From assembly GCA_019635315.1 (NCBI GenBank), contig JAHBZT010000002.1:744001-808000 (forward strand): 64,000 nt of DNA. The letters run 5' to 3'. Both the position numbers and the translations under genes were made by a program. Position 1 is the stretch's first letter, and every line of letters begins with the position of its first letter. This document shows positions 8,192-17,133 of this stretch, in pieces. This DNA is from Rubrivivax sp. (GTDB taxonomy: Bacteria; Pseudomonadota; Gammaproteobacteria; Burkholderiales; Burkholderiaceae_C). The notes below the pieces were generated by a model that saw nothing but the letters and a program-made list of their open reading frames with translations, was not told the DNA's origin and made no database searches.

Positions 8192-8403
8192 ACCTGTTCA
8201 TGGGTTCGGACGCCGGGGGCGAGCGGGCAGCGGCCTTCTACACGCTGGTGGAGACGGCCAAGCTCAACGGGCTGGACCCCGAAGGCTACCTGCGCGCGGT
8301 CTTCGAGCGCATCGCCGATCACCCGATCAACCGCATCGACGAGTTGCTGCCGTGGAACATCGGGCTGGTGCCCATCCAGGCAAGCAGGAAGAAGGCAGCG
8401 TGA
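8192..8403 (+). pseudogene. 3' stump of an IS66-family transposase (TnpC)
   Basis: The frame reads straight out of the IS21 end as NLFMGSDAGGERAAAFYTLV and continues ETAKLNGLDPEGYLRAVFERIADHPINRIDELLPWNI. This is the conserved C-terminal tail of IS66 TnpC. About 70 residues of a protein of some 500 remain. The rest is absent from both sides of the IS21 element, so the gene is dead. The stop overlaps the start of the next ORF by 4 nt. Confidence 0.8.
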
Positions 8404-8915
8404 GCGCCCCCGGGATCGACGCTCGGCTACTGGAGTTGCTGCAGCAGGCCAGCAACCTGCAGCTGTTCCAGTTGAACTCGGTAATCGAGCGCATGCTGGC
8501 CGACCCCAAGCGGATCCTGCAGGTGCGCAAGGAAATGCACATGGGGCAGACCGTGCGCTTCATGGACTGGCGAGACGGCCAGATGCGCGTGGGCACGGTC
8601 GTGGCGATGAAGGACACCCAGCTGACGATCCAAGAGCAGGCCACGCGCAGCGCGTGGACGGTACCCTACACGGCGGTGGAGCCACCGGCGCCCGGTACGC
8701 CACGGCCAGCACCTGAACCGGAGCCGACACCTGCACCGCGGGCTGGCCGCAACGACTTCCGCTGCGGCGAGAAGGTAGCGTTCGAAGACAAGCACCTGAA
8801 CACAGTCGTAGGCACCATCGTACGCATCAACCAGCGCACCGCCAGCATCGATCCGGGCGACGGTACGACCTGGCGAGTGGGCTTCGCGCTGCTGCGGCAC
8901 GTGGTCGACATCTGA
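8400..8915 (+). CDS. IS66-associated conserved hypothetical protein
   Basis: The 171-aa protein starts with GTG overlapping the TGA of the IS66 stump. Residues about 1-45 are a helical leader (LLELLQQASNLQLFQLNSVI). Two similar small beta modules follow: GQTVRFMDWRDGQMRVGTVV near 53-72 and RCGEKVAFEDKHLNTVVGTI near 118-137. They are separated by a proline-rich linker (PAPGTPRPAPEPEPTPAP). Each module looks like a KOW/SH3-type barrel, which may bind nucleic acid. I do not know a characterised homologue. Coupling to the transposase frame suggests that it once belonged to the same mobile unit, which is inference. Confidence 0.6.
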   Translation: MSAPGIDARLLELLQQASNLQLFQLNSVIERMLADPKRILQVRKEMHMGQTVRFMDWRDGQMRVGTVVAMKDTQLTIQEQATRSAWTVPYTAVEPPAPGTPRPAPEPEPTPAPRAGRNDFRCGEKVAFEDKHLNTVVGTIVRINQRTASIDPGDGTTWRVGFALLRHVVDI

Positions 8916-9006
8916 TCGCCTCGGGCGATCAAGATGGCCTCGAGGCGACGCTTACACATGGTCACCGAGGAAATCCAGGACGGCTGCCTGCAGCACCTGA
9001 CAGCCC

Positions 9007-9240
9007 GTGCGCGCTTCAACGAAGGCTTGCCGCAGGGAACTGGCGACCAAGGTCGTCGAACAGTTCCACACTGAACATGCCGAGCGCTACCTGCTGGCCT
9101 TCGTATACGGCTGGCTTGACGAACACGACCTGATGGGCGTTCGAACTGAGGCGGAGAAATACCTCATGCTGGGCGCGCTCAACCTGGTGGAGTGCGTTGC
9201 CCTCGTCGGGTCGGTCAAGCCCAGGCAATGGCAACGGGGC
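9007..9240 (+). pseudogene. Possible decayed small ORF
   Basis: A frame opening at a GTG after a stop reads ELATKVVEQFHTEHAERYLL and continues VYGWLDEHDLMGVRTEAEKYLMLGALNLVECVALVGS. The helical, acid-rich composition and codon use look like coding sequence. After about 9240 the frame becomes low-complexity Arg/Gly and loses that character. No ribosome site is evident and I do not recognise a family. It may be the middle of a gene broken by a frameshift. Confidence 0.3.
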
Positions 9241-9517
9241 CAGTCCCCTCGTCAAGATGGGACGGCCAGACGCTCACCACGCACAGGCAACGTGGGCGTT
9301 CGGGTGCTTCGTAAACAGCTGCCAACGCATCCTGCAGCGATGGGTCATCAGGGTCCAGGAGGCGGCCGCGGATCGAGAGGCGCTGTTTATCCACCGCTGC
9401 ATGTTTGACCTCCCCAGACACGCAGCACAAGCCGAATCGTGCCTCGTGGCGAAGCGCTATCGCCAGCACCTCGGACGCAGGGCGTGCGCTGCCGTGGATG
9501 GGGCTCGATGCCAGCAC
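9215..9517 (-). pseudogene. Possible DUF1173-like N-terminal fragment
   Basis: The minus frame contains AVDKQRLSIRGRLLDPDDPSLQDALAAVYEAPERPRCLCV, split here into VDKQRLSIRGRLLDPD and DPSLQDALAAVYEAPERPR. It resembles the opening of DUF1173 proteins, which have a short strand, an aspartate-rich turn, a helix and an RPxCLC motif. The reading frame then degrades and no full-length protein follows. DUF1173 genes are typical cargo of integrated plasmids and islands. It lies antisense to the other decayed ORF, so at most one of the two is real. Confidence 0.3.
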
Positions 9518-9647
9518 GACATCTCAACCTCAAGGCGGCGCTACTGGCGCCCGAGCAGGCGGTGGTGTCGACGATCTACGGCAGCCGCTCGGTCCGGCCC
9601 CGCGGCTTCCTCTTGTGGCGCGGAGCGATGCGCGGGTTCGGGCGAGC

Positions 9648-10487
9648 CTAGAATTCTAGGTTGTCGATCAAGCGAGTCTGTCCCAGCCGCGCCGCCGCGA
9701 GCACGACCAACGGCACCGAGGCACCCAGGTCGCTGGCCAAGGGTGGCAGCAGATCGTGCTGGCGGCGCACCGTGAGGTAGTCCGGCAGCCAACCTCCTTG
9801 GCGCAGTCGTTGCAGCGCCTGTGCCTCGAGCGCGTCGATGGCGACCACGCCCGCCGCCAGGCCGGCCCGCACTTCGCGCAGACACGCCGACAGTTGCACC
9901 GCCCGGGCTTGCTCGTCGCTGGACAGGTAGGCGTTGCGGCTCGACAGCGCCAGCCCGTTGTGCGAGCGCTCGGTTTCGCCGGCCACGATGGTGATCGGCA
10001 TCGCGAACTGCTCGACCATGCGACGCACGATCATCAGTTGCTGGTAGTCCTTTTTGCCGAACACCGCCACGCGGGGCTGCACGCATTGGAACAGCTTCGC
10101 CACCACCGTGCACACGCCCGTGAAGAAGCCAGGCCGGAATTGTCCTTCGAGGATGTCCGCAAGGTCTGGATCAGGCTGCATCGTGTAGCGCTGGGGCGTC
10201 GGGTACAGCTCGCGTTCGTCCGGAGCAAATACCACGTTGCAGCCGACCTGGCGAAGCAGTTCGCAGTCGCGTTCCAGCGTGCGCGGATAGCGCTCGAAGT
10301 CCTCGTGCGGCGCGAACTGCAGGCGGTTGACAAAGACGCTGACCACCACCGGCCCGCCCTGTCTCTTTGCCAGGCGCACCAAGGCCAGGTGGCCGTCGTG
10401 CAGATTGCCCATGGTGGGCACGAAGCTCGCGCCAGGTGTTCCGGCAAGGACCTCGCGCAGCGCGGCGATGGTGTGGACAATGTGCAT
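9648..10487 (-). CDS. panC: Pantothenate synthetase
   Basis: This 279-aa cytosolic ligase joins pantoate and beta-alanine using ATP, the last step of pantothenate synthesis. The nucleotidyltransferase signature [10 protein letters not shown] is near residues 24-33, and [14 protein letters not shown] near 149-162 carries the conserved KDxQQ region. The glycine-rich segment with SSRNAYLS near 186-193 corresponds to the family's SSRNxYLS motif. Length and motifs are normal, apart from LHDGH in place of the common LHEGH. The gene is the last of bioB-panD-panB-panC, 21 nt after panB. Its stop codon lies in a 14-bp palindrome (9647-9660). Confidence 0.95.
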   Translation of the reverse strand: MHIVHTIAALREVLAGTPGASFVPTMGNLHDGHLALVRLAKRQGGPVVVSVFVNRLQFAPHEDFERYPRTLERDCELLRQVGCNVVFAPDERELYPTPQRYTMQPDPDLADILEGQFRPGFFTGVCTVVAKLFQCVQPRVAVFGKKDYQQLMIVRRMVEQFAMPITIVAGETERSHNGLALSSRNAYLSSDEQARAVQLSACLREVRAGLAAGVVAIDALEAQALQRLRQGGWLPDYLTVRRQHDLLPPLASDLGASVPLVVLAAARLGQTRLIDNLEF

Positions 10488-10508
10488 GCTAGTGTCCGAT
10501 GACAGCGT

Positions 10509-11348
10509 TCAATAGGTGTGCAACGTGGGATCTGGAAAGGTGCCCTGTTTCACCGCCTGGACATAGCGTCGCAGCCCATCACCGATGCCGCCGCCTTCGG
10601 CCATGAAATTGCGCACGAAACGCGGCAGCTTGCCCTGCGTGACGCCCAGCATGTCGTGCAGCACCAGCACTTGGCCGGCGACGTCGGCCCCGGCCCCGAT
10701 GCCGATGACGACCAGATCCGGGTTCTGCGCCTGGACCCGCTGCGCCAGTGCAGCGGGCACGAGCTCCAACACCAGCATCGCGGCGCCGGCTTCTGCGAAC
10801 TCGCGGGCGCGACGTTCCAGCAGTTGGGCAGCGGCTTCGTCGCGGCCCTGTACGCGGTAGCCTCCGAGCGCGTTCGCGCTCTGCGGTGTCAGGCCCAGGT
10901 GCGCACAGAGCGGGATCCCACGCGCGGCCAGGAAGCGCACGGTTTCCACTGCCCAACCGCCTTCGAGCTTGACCATCTGAGCGCCGGCCTGCAGCAGCAC
11001 GGCGCTCGAGCGCAGCGCCTGCTCGGGGCTGGCTTCGTAGGTGCCGAAGGGCAGATCGCCCAGCAGCCAGGCATGGCGGTTGCCGGCGCAGACACAACGC
11101 AAATGGTAGGCCACCTCGTCCAGCGTGACTGGCACGGTGCTTGTGCGTCCCTGGACCACCATGCCCAGAGAATCGCCCACCAGCAGGCAGTCCACGCCGG
11201 CGTCGTCGGCCAGGCGTGCGAAGCTGGCGTCGTAGGCCGTCAGCATGGCGATCTTCTCGCCCTCGGCCAGCATGCGACGTAACCGGTGCAGGGTGACCGG
11301 CTTGCGCTCGCTCGGGGCGATCACGTTGGTCGTGGCGATAGAGATCAT
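10509..11348 (-). CDS. panB: 3-methyl-2-oxobutanoate hydroxymethyltransferase
   Basis: This 279-aa enzyme transfers a hydroxymethyl group from methylene-tetrahydrofolate to ketoisovalerate to make ketopantoate. The TIM-barrel signatures are intact: [30 protein letters not shown] with the Mg-binding Asp, and VKLEGG. The start ATG at 11348 overlaps the panD stop by 4 nt, and the protein then begins [20 protein letters not shown]. The panE or ilvC reductase for the next step is not in this window. Confidence 0.95.
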   Translation of the reverse strand: MISIATTNVIAPSERKPVTLHRLRRMLAEGEKIAMLTAYDASFARLADDAGVDCLLVGDSLGMVVQGRTSTVPVTLDEVAYHLRCVCAGNRHAWLLGDLPFGTYEASPEQALRSSAVLLQAGAQMVKLEGGWAVETVRFLAARGIPLCAHLGLTPQSANALGGYRVQGRDEAAAQLLERRAREFAEAGAAMLVLELVPAALAQRVQAQNPDLVVIGIGAGADVAGQVLVLHDMLGVTQGKLPRFVRNFMAEGGGIGDGLRRYVQAVKQGTFPDPTLHTY

Positions 11349-11728
11349 GCGATGCCCTGCACCGGGATCAAGGAGCGGATCTCGCGGACGCGATTGCACT
11401 CGTCCACGAACACCAGCTCCGGATTGTGCTGCGCCAGTTCGGACTCGGCCACCCAGCCGAAGGCAGCGATGATGATCAGGTCGCCCAGCGCCGCGCGGCG
11501 CGCAGCCGAACCATTCAGCGAAATGACGCCGCTGCCGCGCTGCGCCCGGATGGCATAGGTGACGAAACGCTCGCCGTTGGCGATGTTCCAGATGTGAACC
11601 TGCTCGTTTTCGCGCAGATCGGCGGCTTCCAGCAAGTCCTCGTCGATGGCGCACGAACCCTCGTAGTGCAGTTCGCAGGCGGTCACCGTCGCACGGTGGA
11701 TCTTGGACTTCAACATCTGACGGTACAT
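11345..11728 (-). CDS. panD: Aspartate 1-decarboxylase precursor
   Basis: This 127-aa protein makes beta-alanine from aspartate for pantothenate synthesis. It is made as an inactive chain that cleaves itself at Gly24-Ser25, visible in [10 protein letters not shown], to create the catalytic pyruvoyl group. The start [16 protein letters not shown] is typical of the family. It lies 18 nt after bioB and overlaps panB by 4 nt, so translation is likely coupled. No panM-like maturation factor is seen, which is expected outside enterobacteria. Confidence 0.95.
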   Translation of the reverse strand: MYRQMLKSKIHRATVTACELHYEGSCAIDEDLLEAADLRENEQVHIWNIANGERFVTYAIRAQRGSGVISLNGSAARRAALGDLIIIAAFGWVAESELAQHNPELVFVDECNRVREIRSLIPVQGIA

Positions 11729-11746
11729 GGTGATGTCTCCAGCAGC

Positions 11747-12757
11747 TCAGCGCGCCGTGATGCCCAGCGAGCCGAGCAGGCGCTGGTCGGCCGCCCAGTC
11801 CGGGTTGCCGGTGGTCAGCAGCTTGTCGCCGTAGAAGATCGAATTGGCGCCGGCCAGGAAGCAAAGCGCCTGCACCGCCTCGCCCATCTGCTGGCGCCCT
11901 GCCGACAGGCGCACACGCGCTTTGGGCATGGTGATGCGCGCCACGGCGATGGTGCGCACGAACTCGAACGGATCAAGCGCCTCGCTGCCGTGCAGCGGCG
12001 TGCCTTCGACCCGCACCAGCTGGTTGATGGGCACCGACTGCGGGTAGGGGTCGAGATTGGCGATTTGCGCCACCAGACCGGCACGCTCGCGGCGCGACTC
12101 GCCCATGCCGACAATGCCGCCGCAGCAGACGTTGATGCCGGCGTCGCGCACGCGCTGCAGGGTCTGCAGCCGGTCGTCGTAGGTGCGTGTGGAGACGATG
12201 CGCCCGTAGGCCTCGGGCGCGGTGTCGAGGTTGTGGTTGTAGTAGTCCAGGCCGGCATCCTTGAGCGACCGCGCCTGCGTCTCGGTCAGCATGCCCAGGG
12301 TGCAGCAGGCCTCCAGTCCTTCGGCCTTGACCACGTGCACCAGCTCGGCCACCTTCTCGATGTCGCGGTCCTTGGGCGCACGCCAGGCCGCGCCCATGCA
12401 GAAGCGCGACGCACCCTGCTCACGCGCGGCGCGCGCCGCGGCGGCCACCGTGGCCGGATCCAGCAGCTTGGTGGCCTCGATCCCGGTGTCGTAGTGCACC
12501 GATTGCGGGCAATAGCCGCAGTCCTCCTCGCAGCCACCGGTCTTGATCGACAGCAGCGTCGACAGCTGCACTTCGTTGGCATCGAAGTGCTCGCGGTGGA
12601 TCTGTTGGGCGCGGAATATCAAGTCGTTGAAGGGCAACTCGAACAGATCGGCCACGGCGTCGACCGGCCAACGTTGCAACCCATCGGTGACCTTCTGGCG
12701 CGGGACTTGGCGGAACAGCTCGATCGGCTGGGAAACCGGGCTTGTGACGTCGGACAT
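11747..12757 (-). CDS. bioB: Biotin synthase
   Basis: This 336-aa radical-SAM enzyme inserts sulfur into dethiobiotin. The CxxxCxxC motif that binds the 4Fe-4S cluster is in [15 protein letters not shown] near residues 71-85. The Cys residues and Arg for the auxiliary 2Fe-2S cluster are in [19 protein letters not shown] and [14 protein letters not shown]. It heads an operon with panD, panB and panC, while the other biotin genes bioA, bioD and bioF lie 28 kb away. The enzyme consumes its own cluster sulfur, so its level often limits biotin. No BirA-type operator is recognisable upstream. Confidence 0.96.
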   Translation of the reverse strand: MSDVTSPVSQPIELFRQVPRQKVTDGLQRWPVDAVADLFELPFNDLIFRAQQIHREHFDANEVQLSTLLSIKTGGCEEDCGYCPQSVHYDTGIEATKLLDPATVAAAARAAREQGASRFCMGAAWRAPKDRDIEKVAELVHVVKAEGLEACCTLGMLTETQARSLKDAGLDYYNHNLDTAPEAYGRIVSTRTYDDRLQTLQRVRDAGINVCCGGIVGMGESRRERAGLVAQIANLDPYPQSVPINQLVRVEGTPLHGSEALDPFEFVRTIAVARITMPKARVRLSAGRQQMGEAVQALCFLAGANSIFYGDKLLTTGNPDWAADQRLLGSLGITAR

Positions 12758-12920
12758 GTTGAGGCTGCTTCGGTTGGGTGAGTTGGGGCTATGGGCACCA
12801 CACGTGGACCATCAGGTAGCCACTGCGGACGGCGCCTGGACTTGGATCAAGGCCTCCTCGACGAGGCTCTGGACATCGACCGCGGCGCGGCCCGCCGACC
12901 GCGCGTCCGGGCCATGACGA
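12758..12920. other. Spacer between two minus-strand operons
   Basis: 163 nt with no gene. It would hold the promoter of bioB, but I see no strong sigma-70 pair and no biotin-repressor dyad. Confidence 0.4.
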
Positions 12921-13709
12921 TCACGCGGCGCCAGGACGGATGTGCGCCGTCGCCTCGTCCTCCACCCGCTGCCAGATCTCGACGGCTATCGGGTTGTTGC
13001 TCTCCTCGAGGATGTGGCCGACCAGCCCGATGGCGCGCGCGAGCACGCCGATGCCGCGCACGATCTTCCATGGCAGACCAAGTTCGCAGCAGATGGCACC
13101 GATGGCACCGGTCGCGTTCACCGGCAGCATCTTGCCTGACAGCCTCTCGGCCTCGGCGCAGATCAGCTGCTCGAGTTTGATGTAGTCGCCCGAGAACCCG
13201 TTCTCCGCGGCAATCTGGAACAGCCGAGGTGCGCGCGGGTCCACCGGCTTGTGCAGCGGATGGCCGAGGCCGGGCACGATGGCACCGCGCGCGCGAAACC
13301 CGGCCACCACATCGCGCGCGATCTGCTCCAGGTCGGCACCCTGCGTGCCCGGCGGGAGCGCCTCGTACAGCATCTTCGCGGTGCCTTCGGTGGAACCAAC
13401 GAACACCGTGCCCAGACCGCACAAGCCGGCCGCGACGGCAGCTTGCAGCGATTCGGGCGCGCCGGCGTAGGTCAGCCGCGCCGCCAACGCGCTGGGCGTG
13501 ATGCCGTGTTCGACGAGCGTGACGGCCACAGCGTTGAACAGCTTCGACTCCTGCGCGGTCGGCATCCGCCCCACGATCTGCAGGAAGGCCATATCGCCCA
13601 GGTTGATGTGGCCCAGCAATTCGTCGGGCAGGCTCTTGCCGTGGACCTCGATTCGGTCGGGCGTACTCCATGCGATGTCGGAGCGGATGGGCTTGGTCTT
13701 GCGGGCCAT
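12921..13709 (-). CDS. Citrate-synthase-like protein (citryl-CoA lyase type)
   Basis: At 262 aa this is much shorter than citrate synthase (about 430 aa) and resembles the CCL-type lyases that cleave citryl-CoA or similar 3-hydroxy-3-carboxyacyl-CoA. The histidine of the GxGHPxxxxxDPRA motif is present (PGLGHPLHKPVDPRAPRLF, near residues 142-160). The region that normally supplies the other catalytic His reads VFVGSTEGTAKM, and the Asp region reads WKIVRGIGVLARAIG, so neither canonical residue is obvious. The start ATG at 13709 has a ribosome site (AAGGAA). It closes the acd-caiB-prpD-citE operon, which suggests cleavage of a branched hydroxyacyl-CoA, by inference. Confidence 0.8.
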   Translation of the reverse strand: MARKTKPIRSDIAWSTPDRIEVHGKSLPDELLGHINLGDMAFLQIVGRMPTAQESKLFNAVAVTLVEHGITPSALAARLTYAGAPESLQAAVAAGLCGLGTVFVGSTEGTAKMLYEALPPGTQGADLEQIARDVVAGFRARGAIVPGLGHPLHKPVDPRAPRLFQIAAENGFSGDYIKLEQLICAEAERLSGKMLPVNATGAIGAICCELGLPWKIVRGIGVLARAIGLVGHILEESNNPIAVEIWQRVEDEATAHIRPGAA

Positions 13710-13734
13710 GAAAGTTCCTTCGTTGCGTTGTGAT

Positions 13735-14571
13735 TCAGGCAGTGCCGCCGGCACTGCGCAGGATGGCCAGGGCGCGCTCGTGCAGCGGCTTGTCGATCAT
13801 CTGGCCGCCAATGGCCACGGCAGCCCCGCCGGCTGCCGCAAACGCCGCGCAAACGCGGCGCGCCCACGCCATGCGTTCGGCGTCGGGCATGAAGGCGGCC
13901 TGCACCGCTGCCACCTGTCTGGGGTGGATGCACAGCTTGGCGCCGAAGCCCAGGCGCCGTGCGCGCTCGGCGTCGGCGCACAGCCGCACCGCGTCGTCGA
14001 TGGCGGTGCTGACGCCGTCGGCCGGGGCGTCCAGCCCGCCCAGGCGCGAGGCCAGCACCACCTGCGAACGGAAGTACAGCAGTTCATCTTCTGTACCTTC
14101 AGGGTCGCAGTCGATGCCCAGGTCCAGCGCCAGGTCGACGCTGCCGAAGGCCAGCCGGACGACGCCCGGCACACGCGCGATTTGGCACGCCTCCTCGACG
14201 CCGCGCGCCGATTCGATGATCGCCAGCACGTCCTTGAAGCAGGCCTCGAAGGCGCTGCAGACGGCGTCGATGCCATCGGCCTTGGGCAGCATCACGCCCG
14301 CCACGCCGGGGTGCCGGCACAGCTCGAGGTCGTCCTGGAACCACGGCGTGCCGGCGGCATTGATGCGCACCACCACTGGCGCGGACTCGTCCAGCGCATC
14401 GGCCAGGGCGTCGCGCGCGCCGGCTTTCGCTGCGGGCGCCACTGCATCCTCGAGATCGACGATCACCGCGTCGGCCCCCGAGGCGCGCGCCTTGGCGTAG
14501 CGCTCGGGCCGGTCGGCGGGAACGAACAGGTAGGCGCGTGGCGACGCGCCGGCGGCGACGGCGGCGCTCAT
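13735..14571 (-). CDS. CitE-like HpcH/HpaI aldolase family lyase
   Basis: This 278-aa TIM-barrel lyase of the CitE family cleaves malyl-, citramalyl- or similar CoA esters to acetyl-CoA or propionyl-CoA plus a keto acid. Signatures are RAYLFVPADRPERYAKA at the N-terminus, VIVDLEDAVAP with the Mg-binding acid, VVRINAAGTPWF, VMLPKADG, a Glu at IIESARGVE, and the C-terminal GAKLCIHPRQV. No citD or citF partner is present, so it acts on free CoA esters rather than on the citrate lyase complex. The 4-nt overlap with the upstream MmgE/PrpD gene suggests coupled expression. Confidence 0.88.
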   Translation of the reverse strand: MSAAVAAGASPRAYLFVPADRPERYAKARASGADAVIVDLEDAVAPAAKAGARDALADALDESAPVVVRINAAGTPWFQDDLELCRHPGVAGVMLPKADGIDAVCSAFEACFKDVLAIIESARGVEEACQIARVPGVVRLAFGSVDLALDLGIDCDPEGTEDELLYFRSQVVLASRLGGLDAPADGVSTAIDDAVRLCADAERARRLGFGAKLCIHPRQVAAVQAAFMPDAERMAWARRVCAAFAAAGGAAVAIGGQMIDKPLHERALAILRSAGGTA

Positions 14572-15932
14572 GCCGGCAGCCAGCGGCCCACGCGGGGCGC
14601 GTCAGCCACGCCCCAGGTGCGGGCGATCAGCGCGTCCATTTCGGCCGGCGTTGCCGCGCCGCCGTAGGCGGCAAGACGGCGCGCCTTGTCCTCGAGCTCG
14701 GGGCGGCTGAGGGAATTGCCCGGGTCGCCCTTGGGCTCGTCGACACGCGCCTGCAGCGTGCGCCCGTCCAGCGTGCGCACGATGACCTTGCCGATCCAGC
14801 GCTGCGGATAGGCCGTGTCAACCTCGGTGTCGAGTTGCATCGTGACCTTGTCGCGCAACGCGGCGATGCGGGGCGCCAGGAAGTGGCGATCGAACTCGTC
14901 CAGGCCCGCATAACCGTGTTCGGCCACCAGGGCGAGCACGGTACCCATCGAGAACTTGGCCTGGTGGACGGTGCCGGGCACGACGACGCGGCCGAGCACG
15001 TCGATGGCACCCTGGTGGACCTGCGCGGTGATGGCGGCGATGTCATCGGGCTTCAGCCGGTGCTCGCGCATCAGCAGCAGCAGCGCATCGGCGCTGGGGT
15101 GGGTGTGGCGACACGAGGCGTGGTACTTGAACGAAGTCTCGGCCGTCGCCCAGCGACTGCCCAGCCCGGCGGTCAGGCGCGCAGGGTCGGCATCGCTCGA
15201 CATGCCGGCAGCCAGGCCCTGCGCGCCTTCAAGAACTTGGCGCGCGCCGGTGAAACCGGCCTGTGCCAGGTAGGCCGAGGCCAGCCCGGCCGATGCGGCA
15301 TGGGCGCAGTGCAGTTGCTTGGAATCGGCGGCATCGCGCAGGAATTCCCAAAGCCCGGCCGCCTGCGTGCCGGCGCTGCCGAAGGCGTGCAGCATCTGCG
15401 CCGCGTCCAGCCGCAGCAGCCGACCGGTGGCGGCCGCGGCGGCCAGCGTGCCCGCCGTGGCAGTCGTGTGGAAGATGCGGTAGTGCGAACGGCCGAGGAA
15501 TTCGCCGACGCGGATGCCGACCTCGTAGCCCGCCACCGCCGCGGCCAGGAACTCGCGCCCGCTGGCACCGATGGCCTGCGCCACCGCCAGCGCCGGCGGG
15601 AAGACGACCGCCGCGGGGTGGAATACCGAGCCATTGTGCACGTCGTCCTGCTCGACCACATGCGAAGCCGCCGCGTTGACCATGGCGGCGAAATGCGGCG
15701 AGGTCATGCGCCGCGTGATCAGCACTTCGGCGCTGCCGTCGGCCGGCCCCATGCTGCACGCATAGGCCTCGATGGCCTGCACCGCGCGGGCGCTCTTGCC
15801 CGCCAGCGCGGAGCCGGCCCAATCCAGGAACAGATCTTCGGTGCGCCGCAGCACCGGCGCCGGAATGCTGTCGAAGCGCAGGCCGGCGGCGAAGGCGGCC
15901 AGCCTGGCGCTGTGGGTGTCTTGCGTGCTCAT
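14568..15932 (-). CDS. MmgE/PrpD family dehydratase
   Basis: This 454-aa member of the PrpD/cis-aconitate decarboxylase superfamily includes 2-methylcitrate dehydratase. The helical domain contains DLFLDWAGSALAG and the typical HVVEQDDVHNGSVFHPAAVV with the conserved His and Asp pair; the later KYHASCRHTHPSADAL segment matches the family's KxYxxCRxxHxxIDA pattern. These enzymes hydrate, dehydrate or isomerise polycarboxylic acids. Between a CoA transferase and a CitE-like lyase it could hydrate an unsaturated branched diacid before cleavage. I chose ATG 15932 because the protein there starts MSTQDTHSARLAAFA, as family members do. Confidence 0.85.
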   Translation of the reverse strand: MSTQDTHSARLAAFAAGLRFDSIPAPVLRRTEDLFLDWAGSALAGKSARAVQAIEAYACSMGPADGSAEVLITRRMTSPHFAAMVNAAASHVVEQDDVHNGSVFHPAAVVFPPALAVAQAIGASGREFLAAAVAGYEVGIRVGEFLGRSHYRIFHTTATAGTLAAAAATGRLLRLDAAQMLHAFGSAGTQAAGLWEFLRDAADSKQLHCAHAASAGLASAYLAQAGFTGARQVLEGAQGLAAGMSSDADPARLTAGLGSRWATAETSFKYHASCRHTHPSADALLLLMREHRLKPDDIAAITAQVHQGAIDVLGRVVVPGTVHQAKFSMGTVLALVAEHGYAGLDEFDRHFLAPRIAALRDKVTMQLDTEVDTAYPQRWIGKVIVRTLDGRTLQARVDEPKGDPGNSLSRPELEDKARRLAAYGGAATPAEMDALIARTWGVADAPRVGRWLPA

Positions 15933-15948
15933 GAACGGCTCTTCAGGC

Positions 15949-17130
15949 TCAGACCGCGCGCTCGGCACGCAGACGCGCGATGTCGGCCGCGCTGCAGCCC
16001 AGTTCGGCCAGGATGGCATCGGTGTGCTGGCCCAGGGCCGGCACCGGGCCCATCGGCGGGGGCTCGTCGCCCGACAGGTGGTGAGGCGGGTACAACGCCG
16101 GCACCAGCCCGCCCGGCGTGCCGATTTCGGCCCAACGCCCGCGCGCCCGCAGTTGCGGATGCTTCCACAGGTCGGCCATCTCGTTGAGCTGGGCGTTGGC
16201 GATCTGCGCGTCTTCCAGGCGCTCGATCAGCTGCGCCGCCGTCAGCTTGGAAAGCACGGCGTCGATGATGGGAAACAGCTTGTCCTTCTGCGCCAGGCGG
16301 TTGGCGTTGCCCAGGTACTGCTTGGCCAGCGCCGGCTGCAGCAGGACCTTGTCGCAGAAGGCCGTCCATTCGCGGTCGTGCTGCACGCCCAGCACCACCG
16401 ACTTGCCGTCGCCGCAGGTGAAAGGGCCGTAGGGGTAGATGGCGGCGTGCGAGGCGCCGGCACGCACCGGCGGCGCCTGGCCCTCGAAGGTGTAGTAGAG
16501 CGGGTAGCCCATCCATTCCGACATCGCCTCGAGCATCGAGATTTCGAGCCGCTGGCCGCGGCCGGTGCGCCCACGCTCCAGCAGCGCGCCCAGCACGCTG
16601 CTGTAAGCGTACATGCCGGCGGCGATGTCGGCGATCGACAGCCCGGCCTTGGACGGATGCTCGGGCGTGCCGGTCACCGAGACGAAGCCTGATTCGCTCT
16701 GGATCAGCAGGTCGTAGGCCTTCTTCTCGGTGTACGGGCCGCCGTCGCCGTAACCCGAGATGTCGCACACCACGATGCGCGGGTTGATGGGCGCGAGGCT
16801 GGCATGGTCCAGGCCCATGCGTGCGGCCGCACCGGGCGCGAGGTTCTGCACCAGCACGTCGGCGCGCTCCACCAGCTTCTGCAGCACCGCCCGCGCGCCG
16901 GGGTTCTTCAAGTCCAGCGTCAGGCTTTCCTTGCCGCGGTTGCACCAGACGAAGTGCGAGGCCGAGCCGTGTGTGCGCGTGTCGTAGGCACGGGCGAAGT
17001 CGCCCTCGCCGGGGCGTTCGACCTTGATGACGCGTGCGCCCAGGTCGGCCAGCTGCCGGGTGCAGAACGGCGCCGCGATGGCGTGTTCCAGCGTGACAAC
17101 CAGCATGCCTTGCAAGGGAAGCATCGCCAT
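15949..17130 (-). CDS. CaiB/BaiF family (class III) CoA transferase
   Basis: The 393-aa protein has the class III fold. Its N-terminus LPLQGMLVVTLEHAIAAPFC and the LGARVIKVERPGEGDFAR segment bind CoA. The acyl-carrying Asp is in NRGKESLTLDLKNPG or the following region, and GYGDGGPYTEKKAYD matches the family's conserved GYGxxGPYxxxxxYD motif. These enzymes move CoA from succinyl-CoA or another donor to a carboxylic acid and so activate it without ATP. It follows the acyl-CoA dehydrogenase by 3 nt and precedes MmgE/PrpD by 16 nt. A succinate- or citramalate-type acceptor fits the neighbours, but the substrate is inferred. Confidence 0.88.
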   Translation of the reverse strand: MAMLPLQGMLVVTLEHAIAAPFCTRQLADLGARVIKVERPGEGDFARAYDTRTHGSASHFVWCNRGKESLTLDLKNPGARAVLQKLVERADVLVQNLAPGAAARMGLDHASLAPINPRIVVCDISGYGDGGPYTEKKAYDLLIQSESGFVSVTGTPEHPSKAGLSIADIAAGMYAYSSVLGALLERGRTGRGQRLEISMLEAMSEWMGYPLYYTFEGQAPPVRAGASHAAIYPYGPFTCGDGKSVVLGVQHDREWTAFCDKVLLQPALAKQYLGNANRLAQKDKLFPIIDAVLSKLTAAQLIERLEDAQIANAQLNEMADLWKHPQLRARGRWAEIGTPGGLVPALYPPHHLSGDEPPPMGPVPALGQHTDAILAELGCSAADIARLRAERAV

Positions 17131-17133
17131 CCT

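Noticed and set aside
9647-9660. 14-bp perfect palindrome CCTAGAATTCTAGG at the panC stop
   Set aside because: It is explained by the codons for the last residues LEF and the stop TAG; a single 14-bp palindrome has no other support as a regulatory site.
12758-12920. Biotin-repressor operator or riboswitch upstream of bioB
   Set aside because: I looked for a TTGTAAACC-type dyad and for a structured leader and found neither. The region is also short and GC-rich.
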